Below, one piece after another: positions 1 to 7,455 of a stretch of 64,000 bases of DNA. The notes under the pieces were generated by a model, which was not told where the DNA came from, did no database searches, and was given only the letters and a program-made list of their open reading frames with translations. The position numbers and the translations under genes are program-made. How positions within the stretch are numbered: the first letter of the stretch is position 1; each line of letters opens with the position of its first letter. The DNA comes from a virus. The stretch spans positions 1-64,000 of the IMG/VR virus record IMGVR_UViG_3300002835_007718. One strand, 5' to 3'.

Positions 1-569
1 CATAACATTTTTTTAAAACAATCTTCTATATAATTTTCAATTAATTGTTTTGTTTCAGAGTGAGATAAGTGTTCTACCGCTAAAACTGATTTTATTTTGG
101 CCTCTGGATATTTTTGTTGTAAAGAACCTACAGCTTTTACATTTTTAATTGAATCATCCATAAATGCAATATCAGTATATCCTTTTTTGATATGTTGTTC
201 AATCCAATCCGATTTTGCTTTAGGGTCGTTATTACCTAACGCGACAACATATACATCCAATCCCAACTCTTTTTTAAACCAATAACGAATTGGAAATGCT
301 AACTTTCTTGCGGTTAAGATAGTTACCTTTTTTTCCGGATTAGTTAACATTCTTTGAAGAAGTTTAAAGTTTTTCTTAATCAATTCCGGCTTGTTCAACA
401 TTCTATTGAAATCCTTAAAGTCATACTCATCGCCAGGCTTAGGGTCGTATTTAGCATACTCTTCCGGAGATAAGGTGCTCTTTGTGCCATCTTTGTGTTT
501 TACATAGATGTATGATACACTTTTTGCTAATGTATCATCAAAATCAAATACTCTTAATACCTTACCCAT
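1..569 (-). CDS. HAD-superfamily phosphatase (3' end beyond window)
   Basis: Reading from the ATG at 569 gives an open frame to the window edge, at least 189 residues with no stop. Residues 9-14 are DFDDTL, HAD motif I with D9 as expected nucleophile and D11 as acid/base. TARK at 86-89 fits motif II, the lysines at 117-119 fit motif III, and FMDDS at 136-140 fits the acidic motif IV. The family removes phosphate from nucleotides, sugars, proteins or nucleic-acid ends; in T4 a HAD domain forms the phosphatase half of polynucleotide kinase. The start overlaps the stop of the LamG gene by 8 nt, so the two are probably co-translated. The substrate cannot be read from the sequence. Confidence 0.8.
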   Translation of the reverse strand, partial: MGKVLRVFDFDDTLAKSVSYIYVKHKDGTKSTLSPEEYAKYDPKPGDEYDFKDFNRMLNKPELIKKNFKLLQRMLTNPEKKVTILTARKLAFPIRYWFKKELGLDVYVVALGNNDPKAKSDWIEQHIKKGYTDIAFMDDSIKNVKAVGSLQQKYPEAKIKSVLAVEHLSHSETKQLIENYIEDCFKKML

Positions 570-1431
570 TGTAAACAAATCTCCTATGATGTGATGCATA
601 GTTCTGAATTATTTCAGCATCAGTTAATTTTTTACCATAAACTCTAATAATAGCCATTCTACCATCAAAATAAGTTCCATCACCTTGGCTTGTCGAATCA
701 AGGGCTCCAAATGCAATACGAAATTCTGAAGTTAAATTATCCATAGGTGAACTAAAATTTACATTTGCGGTTTGGCCTACTAAAACACCATCAACATAAC
801 CCCTTACAGGACTACCATGACCATCATATGTTAATACCACTTGATGCCATTCATTAAATGACAAAGCACCAGTTCCACCGGTACTTGTAATACCCGCACC
901 GGTCCATAATCCAAATTCAACTTGACCTGATACTAATTCGATAATACTATTATGATATCCAACCTCAATGTTGTTTTGCCCTAAATGAGAAGCTATAACC
1001 CCATTATTAGTTGGATAAATCCAAACTTCAACCGAATGAGCTTCATCTCCAATAGTTATCACTTGGTCTAAATCTGGAGTAATAATATAATCGTTTGAAA
1101 ATGTAAAATATCCAGCAGAATTCCAAGGCGGAGAACCTACAATTGTTCCGTTTCTATTGTTTCGTGCAATGTCAATAATTGATGTGCCGGTGCCAGTATA
1201 AGATGTTTCAAATCCAGCATCGTAATACAATAATAAATCATCAGTAATAATCGGTTCTATTGGAATTTCATAATTAGCCGCAAGTTGATTTCTCAAAAAA
1301 TTTTGATACTTTAACCAACTCTGGCGGTTTTGTTCTTCAATGATTTTATTTCGGTTAGCTTTTTTAGCTTCCAAAGCCATCTCTTTTTTACGGAGATAAT
1401 CTTTTAAATTTGAGTTATTACTAAAATCCAT
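562..1431 (-). CDS. LamG/concanavalin-like jelly-roll domain protein
   Basis: A 289-residue protein. Residues 8-55 are charged and helical, likely a coiled coil. From about residue 70 to the end it has the LamG/ConA-like beta-sandwich pattern: SVEVWIYPT, then NEWHQVVLTYDG followed by GYVDGVLVG, and a final RMAIIRVYGKKLTDAEI strand and helix that is typical of this fold in secreted and phage proteins. Such domains bind carbohydrate or decorate virions. With no signal peptide and a coiled-coil N-terminus, a virion role (fibre, head decoration) is more likely than secretion, but this is inference. It ends 8 nt inside the HAD gene and starts 4 nt after the zincin gene. Confidence 0.65.
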   Translation of the reverse strand: MDFSNNSNLKDYLRKKEMALEAKKANRNKIIEEQNRQSWLKYQNFLRNQLAANYEIPIEPIITDDLLLYYDAGFETSYTGTGTSIIDIARNNRNGTIVGSPPWNSAGYFTFSNDYIITPDLDQVITIGDEAHSVEVWIYPTNNGVIASHLGQNNIEVGYHNSIIELVSGQVEFGLWTGAGITSTGGTGALSFNEWHQVVLTYDGHGSPVRGYVDGVLVGQTANVNFSSPMDNLTSEFRIAFGALDSTSQGDGTYFDGRMAIIRVYGKKLTDAEIIQNYASHHRRFVYNG

Positions 1432-1435
1432 AATA

Positions 1436-2194
1436 TTACTTTAAATTAGGAATACCACCAATTTTTGGGATTCTGGCTTTCCAAGTTTTATAAATTAAAC
1501 TTCTATTGGGTAGTGTGATAATATTATCATCTACTAATGAATCTAAATAATCATCTACCACATTTTGATATGGTTTTTTGATTGTTTTTGCTTTTGAATA
1601 TAATCCATGAATGTTGGCATCCACTTCTTTTGGTAGTAAGAAATATTTGTAATATAGTTCGGAGTTTTGACGAATCCGCTTTCTCATTGCAATATCACCC
1701 TTCATCAATTTTGACTGCTTTAAATTAGCAGATTTGTTTCCATGGGTTTGATGTTCAATTTCATGTCTTACCAAGTCACGAAGAACTGGCTGAATTTTTG
1801 AGAAAATACTCTCACCATCATTTGGGTTGATTGCAATTTGAACTTCAATCATTGGAAAATCCTCATCAACTTCAGCAGAACCATCAATATAAAATTTACC
1901 CGGCGATACACCATCCTCGGTTACAGCAAACTTTAATTGAACTTCAACTTCCATACCACTTACCCTATCATTATACTCACCCACATAGAGTGACCTGGTT
2001 TCATAATTAAACATATCACCAATTTTCATCGTTGGTGCTGGGTCCTTACGAACCGCATAACCTTTATACTTCTTTGGCGTCTCTTGGGTTCCACTACCAA
2101 CCATAGCGGATTTGATGGTCTTAAAGATGTCTTTGTTTATCTCACCAACTAACTTGTCATACATTCCTTCTACTATAAGAGATATTAACTTCAT
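1436..2194 (-). CDS. Zincin-like putative metallopeptidase
   Basis: A 252-residue protein with HEIEH at residues 144-148, the HExxH zinc-binding motif, in a helix preceded by LVR. E190 in the PKEVDA segment is well placed as third ligand. No signal peptide or membrane segment is seen. The fold is inferred from the motif only; the target could be a virion protein or a cell-wall peptide. A perfect promoter (2196-2227) ends only 1 nt before this ATG, so a transcript from it would have almost no leader. The next Met (residue 11) is a less likely start, because AGAAGGA lies directly against it without spacing. Confidence 0.55.
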   Translation of the reverse strand: MKLISLIVEGMYDKLVGEINKDIFKTIKSAMVGSGTQETPKKYKGYAVRKDPAPTMKIGDMFNYETRSLYVGEYNDRVSGMEVEVQLKFAVTEDGVSPGKFYIDGSAEVDEDFPMIEVQIAINPNDGESIFSKIQPVLRDLVRHEIEHQTHGNKSANLKQSKLMKGDIAMRKRIRQNSELYYKYFLLPKEVDANIHGLYSKAKTIKKPYQNVVDDYLDSLVDDNIITLPNRSLIYKTWKARIPKIGGIPNLK

Positions 2195-2195
2195 A

Positions 2196-2227
2196 CAAAT
2201 ATACGAAATAAATTTTAATTATCCAAA
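2196..2227 (-). promoter_or_regulatory. Bacteroidota-type promoter, TTTG-N20-TATATTTG
   Basis: Minus-strand -33 box TTTG (2227-2224), 20-nt spacer, -7 box TATATTTG (2203-2196), a full match to the Bacteroidota consensus TAnnTTTG. The spacer starts GATAATTA and ends TTTCG, as in sister sites of this window. The -33 box overlaps the last codons (Leu-Asp-Asn-stop) of the upstream small membrane gene. It faces the zincin gene at 2194. Confidence 0.8.
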
Positions 2228-2427
2228 TTATTTTTGGAATTAAACCAATAATCTACGACTTTGCCAAAATTACCAATCAAAGCACCTAACAATAATAATA
2301 AAAGTTCTTTCCAATCACCATGAAGCTCCGCATTGTTATGCATAGCAACACTAATACCATGAATTGTAAGTAAAAAACTTATTACGATTACAATACTTAA
2401 AATAATTCTATGTTTCGATTCATTCAT
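2215..2427 (-). CDS. Small two-helix membrane protein, holin-like
   Basis: A 70-residue protein with two predicted transmembrane helices, about residues 8-28 and 41-56, joined by a short polar loop, and a charged tail. The second helix carries GALIGNFGKVVDYWF, a small-residue pattern seen in many phage holin-like proteins. Size and topology fit a small holin, but another holin-like gene lies beside the endolysin at 12112, so one of the two may serve a different membrane role. The stop codon sits inside the -33 region of the next promoter. It starts 1 nt after the stop of the 605-residue gene. Confidence 0.55.
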   Translation of the reverse strand: MNESKHRIILSIVIVISFLLTIHGISVAMHNNAELHGDWKELLLLLLGALIGNFGKVVDYWFNSKNNLDN

Positions 2428-2428
2428 T

Positions 2429-4246
2429 TTAAATATCCAACTTTGGAGTAGAAGATTTAAAATCTTTTTTTCTCATAATAGTTTTAGCGATTGCCTTGTT
2501 CGTTTGTTTCATAAATGGAATATTGATGTTTGTTCTGTCATCGACCGCTACTACTTCTTTATACTTGTCAAGGAAATCCAAGAATTGTTTTTTGTTTTTA
2601 CCCAATCGTTTAAAGAATCCAATTAGTTCTGCTTGTGAAATTTCTTTATCATTACGAGGGTCGTTAAGTCTATCAAAGAAATGTTTGTCAGTAAGAACCA
2701 CATCAATTGGATTTAATTGTTTATCTGCAAATTGGTCAATCTTTTGAAGGTCTCCCATTGGCATTTCTGACAAAGGTTCTCTCATTGTAGATGAAGGGTG
2801 GTATTTATCTAAACACCTTCCATCCAATGTTGTTGGATATTTACAAGGATTGCCTGAACTATCATAATAAATTTCATCAATAAACTTTGAGTTGTTTGAC
2901 CCTTCACTTGCGCCTGTCTTTGAGAATGTGGGTTTTTGACCCTTCTTTTGTTCACCACCTTTTTTAGCATCTCCGGCTTTCTTTTGGTCAGCTCTTTTTC
3001 TTCTTACAAAAGCGGCTCTACCTTTAGGCCCAAGTTTAGCAGCTTTCTCTTTAGATAGACAAGCGGCGTATGCATCGCCATCATCACCATCACCACACTT
3101 ACCTAACTTCTGACCATCGGAACCATATCTATCCCAACCACCACCGCCGGATGAACCTGTTTTACCTTTACCAAACCATTTACGAAGGTCTTCTTTTAAA
3201 AAGATATCTGAAAACTTTGAATACATATATTTTTCAATTAATCTATTTTGTAGTTTTCTAAATTTAGGGGATTGGTCTTGTTTGCCTAAATAAGCGTTTT
3301 GTTCGGTTTCTAATTTTATCTGATGGGTCAACTCATGTATAACTGCGTATTCTGGATCACTCATTCTATTTACATCAAATGAAATATAAAGTGGTTTCAT
3401 TGTTTTAGGATTGAATGTTAATACAGCTCCACCCTTACCAACATTACCAAATTTTACAGGTAATGGAGTTATGCCCTCACTCTTACATAAAGCTTCGTAA
3501 TAAGCCTTTATATTTGCAGGTTTGTATAATCCCTCACTTAATTCAAACTTAGCAGCAGTATCGGTTTTAAAAAATGAACCTCGTCTTACAGTTCTAAAAT
3601 CTAAATTCATTTCATTTCCAAAAATTTCTTTTGGTGCAATAATTTTTAATCTGATAGTTCCATTCTTATTGTCAATACCTAAAGTTTCAAAATGAATTTC
3701 AGAATATTTTTTACCTTTAAATCCTAAGTTTTTACCAGTAATAAATTTGTGAACTTTTCCACCACTAACCGCTTGTGCTTCCTCTAACTCATTTTCAATA
3801 TCAACTGGACTTCTAAATATTGTTGGAGACGCAGGCTTGGGATTAGCATCTTTGTATGTTGGATTTTGAAACATTTCATCAATTAAACGAAATTTTAAAA
3901 GTGGCTTCCCATTAATTGTAATATCACCTTTTTCGTTTTTACTAATTGACTTTACCACAATACGTTTGTTTTTAAACTTACCACCAAGTAAAGTGTCTCC
4001 TATTGAAATAGGAATGTTTATATTTTCAAATACCAATGTAACAAAATCGCCAGCAGATTCCGTAATCTTAGCATCCATATATTTTTTATATAGATAAATA
4101 ATAAACGGAGTTAGCTCTTTTACCATCTTATTCTTTTCCACCTGGTTGTATTTACTGGCCTTAACCGGGTCAGTAGCAGTCGGTGGATTATGAATAGCGT
4201 TAAAAGCTGTTCTAAATACTTGTCTTTGTGTTATTGATAATGCCAT
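2429..4246 (-). CDS. Large zincin-like protein with disordered middle
   Basis: A 605-residue, multi-domain protein. Residues 65-125 look like an all-beta small domain. HELTH at 304-308 is an HExxH zinc motif, with E315 in the following ETEQNAY as likely third ligand. Residues 360-460 are Gly/Lys/Asp-rich with a CGDGDDGDAYAAC segment and a basic stretch, probably disordered or a small Cys/metal module. Residues 500-605 form a separate domain ending in IAKTIMRKKDF, which I recall from other T4-like marine phage proteins of unknown function. No signal peptide. It may be a virion-associated protease or maturation factor; this is inferred only from the zinc motif and its neighbours. Confidence 0.5.
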   Translation of the reverse strand: MALSITQRQVFRTAFNAIHNPPTATDPVKASKYNQVEKNKMVKELTPFIIYLYKKYMDAKITESAGDFVTLVFENINIPISIGDTLLGGKFKNKRIVVKSISKNEKGDITINGKPLLKFRLIDEMFQNPTYKDANPKPASPTIFRSPVDIENELEEAQAVSGGKVHKFITGKNLGFKGKKYSEIHFETLGIDNKNGTIRLKIIAPKEIFGNEMNLDFRTVRRGSFFKTDTAAKFELSEGLYKPANIKAYYEALCKSEGITPLPVKFGNVGKGGAVLTFNPKTMKPLYISFDVNRMSDPEYAVIHELTHQIKLETEQNAYLGKQDQSPKFRKLQNRLIEKYMYSKFSDIFLKEDLRKWFGKGKTGSSGGGGWDRYGSDGQKLGKCGDGDDGDAYAACLSKEKAAKLGPKGRAAFVRRKRADQKKAGDAKKGGEQKKGQKPTFSKTGASEGSNNSKFIDEIYYDSSGNPCKYPTTLDGRCLDKYHPSSTMREPLSEMPMGDLQKIDQFADKQLNPIDVVLTDKHFFDRLNDPRNDKEISQAELIGFFKRLGKNKKQFLDFLDKYKEVVAVDDRTNINIPFMKQTNKAIAKTIMRKKDFKSSTPKLDI

Positions 4247-4253
4247 ATCTTAT

Positions 4254-4283
4254 AAATATAAAAGTATTAATATAAAAGTCAAA
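4254..4283 (-). promoter_or_regulatory. Possible promoter, TTTG-N18-TATATTTA
   Basis: -7 box TATATTTA (one mismatch to TAnnTTTG) lies 7 nt before the ATG at 4246, with TTTG 18 nt further upstream. Spacing is shorter than the 19-20 nt of the other sites in this window, so the call is weak. Confidence 0.35.
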
Positions 4284-4288
4284 GTAAA

Positions 4289-4432
4289 TTATTTACCTTG
4301 ACCTCTATATTTTTTTTTGTAATTCACCGAATTTTTTGAAGACGATGTTTTTGTTTTTGCGTGAACGCCGGGTCTTGATACTTTTGGCTTACCCTTAAAC
4401 GATGTAGCTGATTGTGTTTTAATTTTTGCCAT
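4289..4432 (-). CDS. Small basic protein, 47 residues
   Basis: A complete 47-codon frame from ATG 4432 to TAA 4289. It is very rich in Lys, Ser and Thr (MAKIKTQSATSFKGKPKVSR at the start, KKKYRGQGK at the end) with no hydrophobic core, so it is probably disordered and nucleic-acid or protein binding. The start lies 1 nt after the stop of the Ntn-hydrolase-like gene, the spacing used throughout this genome, which supports that it is a real gene. I recall similar short basic proteins in other large phages but can give no function. Confidence 0.7.
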   Translation of the reverse strand: MAKIKTQSATSFKGKPKVSRPGVHAKTKTSSSKNSVNYKKKYRGQGK

Positions 4433-4433
4433 T

Positions 4434-5246
4434 TTATAACTCCACTTCTTTAATATAAATTTTAATTTTGGGGGTTCTGCCCTCCGGTAGTCTATTTACA
4501 ATTCCATTAAAACTTTCCACTTTTGATTTAAAATAGTGAAGAGTTAGTTCTCGGTCGGTAAGATTCAACATTAATTGTGAAGAGGTAGACATTTTTTCAG
4601 TATCTCTTCTCATGTTTAAGTGAGAATTACTTTTGTAAAATTGTTTTTTTAGTCCATCAAGAATATCTATAGCGTTTTTTGATATATCAAGAATCTTTTC
4701 AGCAGAAGTTTTTCTAATTTTAGATGAAAGATAATCATCACCTTTTGTATATCCAGCATCATAATAATGATATCCATGATTTGTTCTAACAAAGTTGTTA
4801 GAAGAAAGGTCTCTAATATCTAATTTAGGATTATGCTTTGAGGTCATTTCCATAGAAACCATTTTTTGTGGGTCGGAAACAAATGTGTGTCCTTTTACTC
4901 CCATTTTAGCAACAAGTTCTACAACTTCTTTTAGAGTTTTTTTTGTTAGTGCGGTTCTGATACGATTACCATCTTTAGAAGGCTTGCCCCCTTTTTTTAC
5001 GATTTTCTTTTCGTTTTCATCATATCCAACCATTAGTGCCGTATTTAATACACCAATACCATATTCGTTCATACCCTCTGACCAATCCGTAACCATATCA
5101 CGGAGATACGCAATTTCTACACCATCCACGATTTCGTGAACAATTTCCAATTTAGGTTTGTAGGCCCTATCTCGGTTTTTAACCATAATAATAGCATCTC
5201 CCACCTTTTTGGCTACGATGATACATTCATTAATTAATTTATTCAT
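4434..5246 (-). CDS. Ntn-hydrolase-like protein (acyltransferase/C45-like)
   Basis: A 270-residue protein. Near the N-terminus it has Cys8 followed by a strand and KNRDRAY (residues 23-29), then DWSEGMNEYGIGVLN and RTNHGYHYYDAG. This order (N-terminal Cys, NxDR, a Trp-Ser-Glu-Gly-x-Asn-Glu segment, then TNH) resembles the Ntn-hydrolase families that include acyl-coenzyme A:6-APA acyltransferase and C45 peptidases, which cleave amide bonds after autoprocessing. Here the nucleophile would be Cys8, removed from the extreme N-terminus, so processing would have to cut after residue 7. It starts 33 nt after the stop of the 214-residue gene. Substrate unknown. Confidence 0.45.
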   Translation of the reverse strand: MNKLINECIIVAKKVGDAIIMVKNRDRAYKPKLEIVHEIVDGVEIAYLRDMVTDWSEGMNEYGIGVLNTALMVGYDENEKKIVKKGGKPSKDGNRIRTALTKKTLKEVVELVAKMGVKGHTFVSDPQKMVSMEMTSKHNPKLDIRDLSSNNFVRTNHGYHYYDAGYTKGDDYLSSKIRKTSAEKILDISKNAIDILDGLKKQFYKSNSHLNMRRDTEKMSTSSQLMLNLTDRELTLHYFKSKVESFNGIVNRLPEGRTPKIKIYIKEVEL

Positions 5247-5279
5247 TTATACCTTTATACAAATATGTAATAATAAATA

Positions 5280-5924
5280 TTACTTATTTTCGAATTCGTA
5301 AAAGAAAGAATCATCATTTCCAGCAGACCATTTGCTTCCTCTTTCACATAAAAATTCTTTTGTAGAAACTTTAAAATCAGGTTTGCAAATTCCAAGTGGT
5401 GTTAAAGATTGGTCGTGAAATAGAATACGATTATTTGGTTGAGCTGCAAATTGACCATTATCCAATTTTATTACATTAAATGACTTATGTTCATTTGGAG
5501 TTTGAGAAAGAGATACATTTAATTCATTAGGGTCGGAATGCGCTGAATCAATAGTAAACATATACTCACCCTTATAAAACTCTCTATCCTTCATATACAC
5601 CATTACATCTAACTTTGAAAGTGTAGATTTTTCAATCACCGAAATGTTATAAGAGAACGCATCCCATATTTCTAAAAAGTCCAATGGTAGAAGTTCATCT
5701 TCTTTAACATCAGTTTTCCAAACATATGCTGATATTGGGAGTTTGTCGTATAAAGCACCATAATTAGTAAGGAGTGATTCAAAGTATAAAGCCTTACCCT
5801 TAATAGATTTTACACTTATCCAATAACAAGGTTCAAATTCTCCAAATCCTTTTTGAAAATCATACAAGTATTCTTTACGAATATAACAATCTATTGGTGG
5901 TAAATTTGCAACTAAATAACTCAT
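5280..5924 (-). CDS. Conserved phage protein, unknown function
   Basis: A 214-residue soluble protein with mixed alpha/beta composition and no signal peptide or recognised catalytic motif. Its N-terminus (PPIDCYIRKEYLYD, then FEPCYWISVKSIKGKALYFE) has the look of a conserved core and I recall similar proteins in T4-like phages of marine bacteria, always without a known role. It follows the export cassette by 11 nt and may be co-transcribed with it, but nothing in its sequence suggests export. Confidence 0.6.
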   Translation of the reverse strand: MSYLVANLPPIDCYIRKEYLYDFQKGFGEFEPCYWISVKSIKGKALYFESLLTNYGALYDKLPISAYVWKTDVKEDELLPLDFLEIWDAFSYNISVIEKSTLSKLDVMVYMKDREFYKGEYMFTIDSAHSDPNELNVSLSQTPNEHKSFNVIKLDNGQFAAQPNNRILFHDQSLTPLGICKPDFKVSTKEFLCERGSKWSAGNDDSFFYEFENK

Positions 5925-5935
5925 ACTAATAAGTA

Positions 5936-6334
5936 TTAATCAAGCGCATTAATAATTGCTTTTTTCACAGCTATTGAAAATTCAGTTTGTTCAAATGGTA
6001 AATTTTCATCTTGAAGTTGTAAAAGAGTTGCTGCTACATTCATTTTAGCAACACCCACCCCAACTGATTCTTTACCATCTTTGGTTACGGTTACAGTTAC
6101 AAAAGTTTTCTTTTGTTTAAATTCAAACGGACCAACTCTAATTCCTTTAGTTGGTGCTTTGATTTCATTTACTACTACGTGAATTGGTGAACCATCAGGA
6201 CAAAGTGGTGCTTCTTGACCTACGATTTCTTCGGTGATTTGTCTTACACCAAAGGTGAATTTTTCTTCAGATACTCCAGCGATTGAAGTAAGCGATATTA
6301 CTGAAGATACGAAGTAACATAAAATTGAGCTCAT
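5936..6334 (-). CDS. Small exported protein at the end of the export cassette
   Basis: A 132-residue protein whose first 20 residues are hydrophobic (signal-peptide-like, possible cleavage near GVS). The mature part is mostly beta: TFGVRQITEEIVGQ, then HVVVNEIKAPTKGIRVGPFEF and KKTFVTVTVTKDGKESVGVG, ending in a helix. No family is recognised; it is too different from CsgE or CsgF for me to assign it to either. Its ATG overlaps the stop of the PA14 gene by 4 nt, so it is translationally coupled to a run of exported proteins and may be a periplasmic accessory of the CsgG-like pore. Confidence 0.55.
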   Translation of the reverse strand: MSSILCYFVSSVISLTSIAGVSEEKFTFGVRQITEEIVGQEAPLCPDGSPIHVVVNEIKAPTKGIRVGPFEFKQKKTFVTVTVTKDGKESVGVGVAKMNVAATLLQLQDENLPFEQTEFSIAVKKAIINALD

Positions 6335-7455
6335 TGTATTTTTCCTATATTAGAGTTGGGGGAAGCATTGTGAATTCCAGTTCCCATTATATAAAACTGA
6401 TTTTGATTTTGAATTGTTCTTACTTGAGTTGGAAAGTAAGTGTTATAATAATTAGTGTTTGCATTAGACTCTATTGTTGTTTTTTCTGCTTGTGTAAAAA
6501 CATATTTGTTGTGAAAAAATCCATTTGAATATAACATATAACAAAAATAAATATCTTCCCATTCAAAGGTAGAACTATTATTACAATCACAAGTGTAGAA
6601 GTCCCAATCTTGTAGTGGTCCTAATTCTGCTTTCATAAACATCATATAGTTCATACTAAAATCAGTAATCAAATGAAATTTATTTGATGTGTTAATAGTA
6701 ACTCTATAAGGTCTATTATTAACATTGGAAAATATTGCTTGTCCGTTTGAGTTTGTATTTAGAGTTCCTTGCGATACCCAATTAGTGGATGTTACTCCAA
6801 TTTCATTTAGTTGTAAAGTCCAATTAGATTGAGAAGGTCTTCTCCATACCAATACCAAACCATCCCCACCACTATATTCCTGCATTCTTGCAATAACATT
6901 ATATTGTTGACCAGCAACCATTGAATAGTTTCCATATTGGTAAACTCCAACCCCCTTACCCCCATAATATTCAATTACCGATGTTCCGTTGATTGATAAA
7001 TCAGAACCATCATCGGATGTCAATCCAAATGAATATGTGCCCGTTTCCGCAGCAACAAAAGTGAAGGTTACTTCAGTAGAATAGTAATCACCATTATTAG
7101 GCACGGAAGCACCTGCTGAAGTTAGTGTTCCAAAATTTAAAAAGTTTAAAGATGTAGTTGCGTTTAAATTACCAGTCCACCAAAGAGTTGTTGCACTCCA
7201 AGATGTGCTAAATAACCTATTCATTTCTGAACGAGTGGATGGGTAATTTTGATATTGAGATGTGCCTCCATTACCAAAGTGGGTTCTGAATATCCTTACT
7301 GATGTTGTTCCATTACCAGTTGTTATTTGATGTTCCATCGTAATTGGAATCCCACTTACATCCTGCGTTCCGATTGGGGTAAGCGTTACAGTTTGAGAAT
7401 ATCCCTCAATTGATACTGTAAGTATAAAAATAAGAGTAAAAATAAACTGTTTCAT
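6331..7455 (-). CDS. Secreted PA14-domain protein
   Basis: A 374-residue protein with a clear signal peptide (residues 1-20, cleavage after GYS). Residues 75-208 match a PA14 domain: TYSFGLTSDDGSDLSING at 140-157, then VAGQQYNVIARMQEYSGG and VLVWRRPS, the usual glycan-binding beta-barrel pattern. Residues 290-308 (CNNSSTFEWEDIYFCYML) resemble a dockerin-like calcium loop and helix, comparable with the repeat in the T9SS protein of the same cassette. It has no T9SS sorting domain of its own. A surface adhesin or glycan binder is likely. It overlaps both neighbours by 4 nt. Confidence 0.7.
   Translation of the reverse strand: MKQFIFTLIFILTVSIEGYSQTVTLTPIGTQDVSGIPITMEHQITTGNGTTSVRIFRTHFGNGGTSQYQNYPSTRSEMNRLFSTSWSATTLWWTGNLNATTSLNFLNFGTLTSAGASVPNNGDYYSTEVTFTFVAAETGTYSFGLTSDDGSDLSINGTSVIEYYGGKGVGVYQYGNYSMVAGQQYNVIARMQEYSGGDGLVLVWRRPSQSNWTLQLNEIGVTSTNWVSQGTLNTNSNGQAIFSNVNNRPYRVTINTSNKFHLITDFSMNYMMFMKAELGPLQDWDFYTCDCNNSSTFEWEDIYFCYMLYSNGFFHNKYVFTQAEKTTIESNANTNYYNTYFPTQVRTIQNQNQFYIMGTGIHNASPNSNIGKIQ

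Noticed and set aside
3070-3261. His-rich open frame on the plus strand
   Set aside because: It lies opposite the Gly/Asp-rich part of the large zincin gene and has no start signal; the His run is the mirror of the codon pattern there.
5936-6334. CsgF or CsgE identity for the small exported protein
   Set aside because: Location next to a CsgG-like gene made this attractive, but no recognisable CsgE/F sequence features are present.
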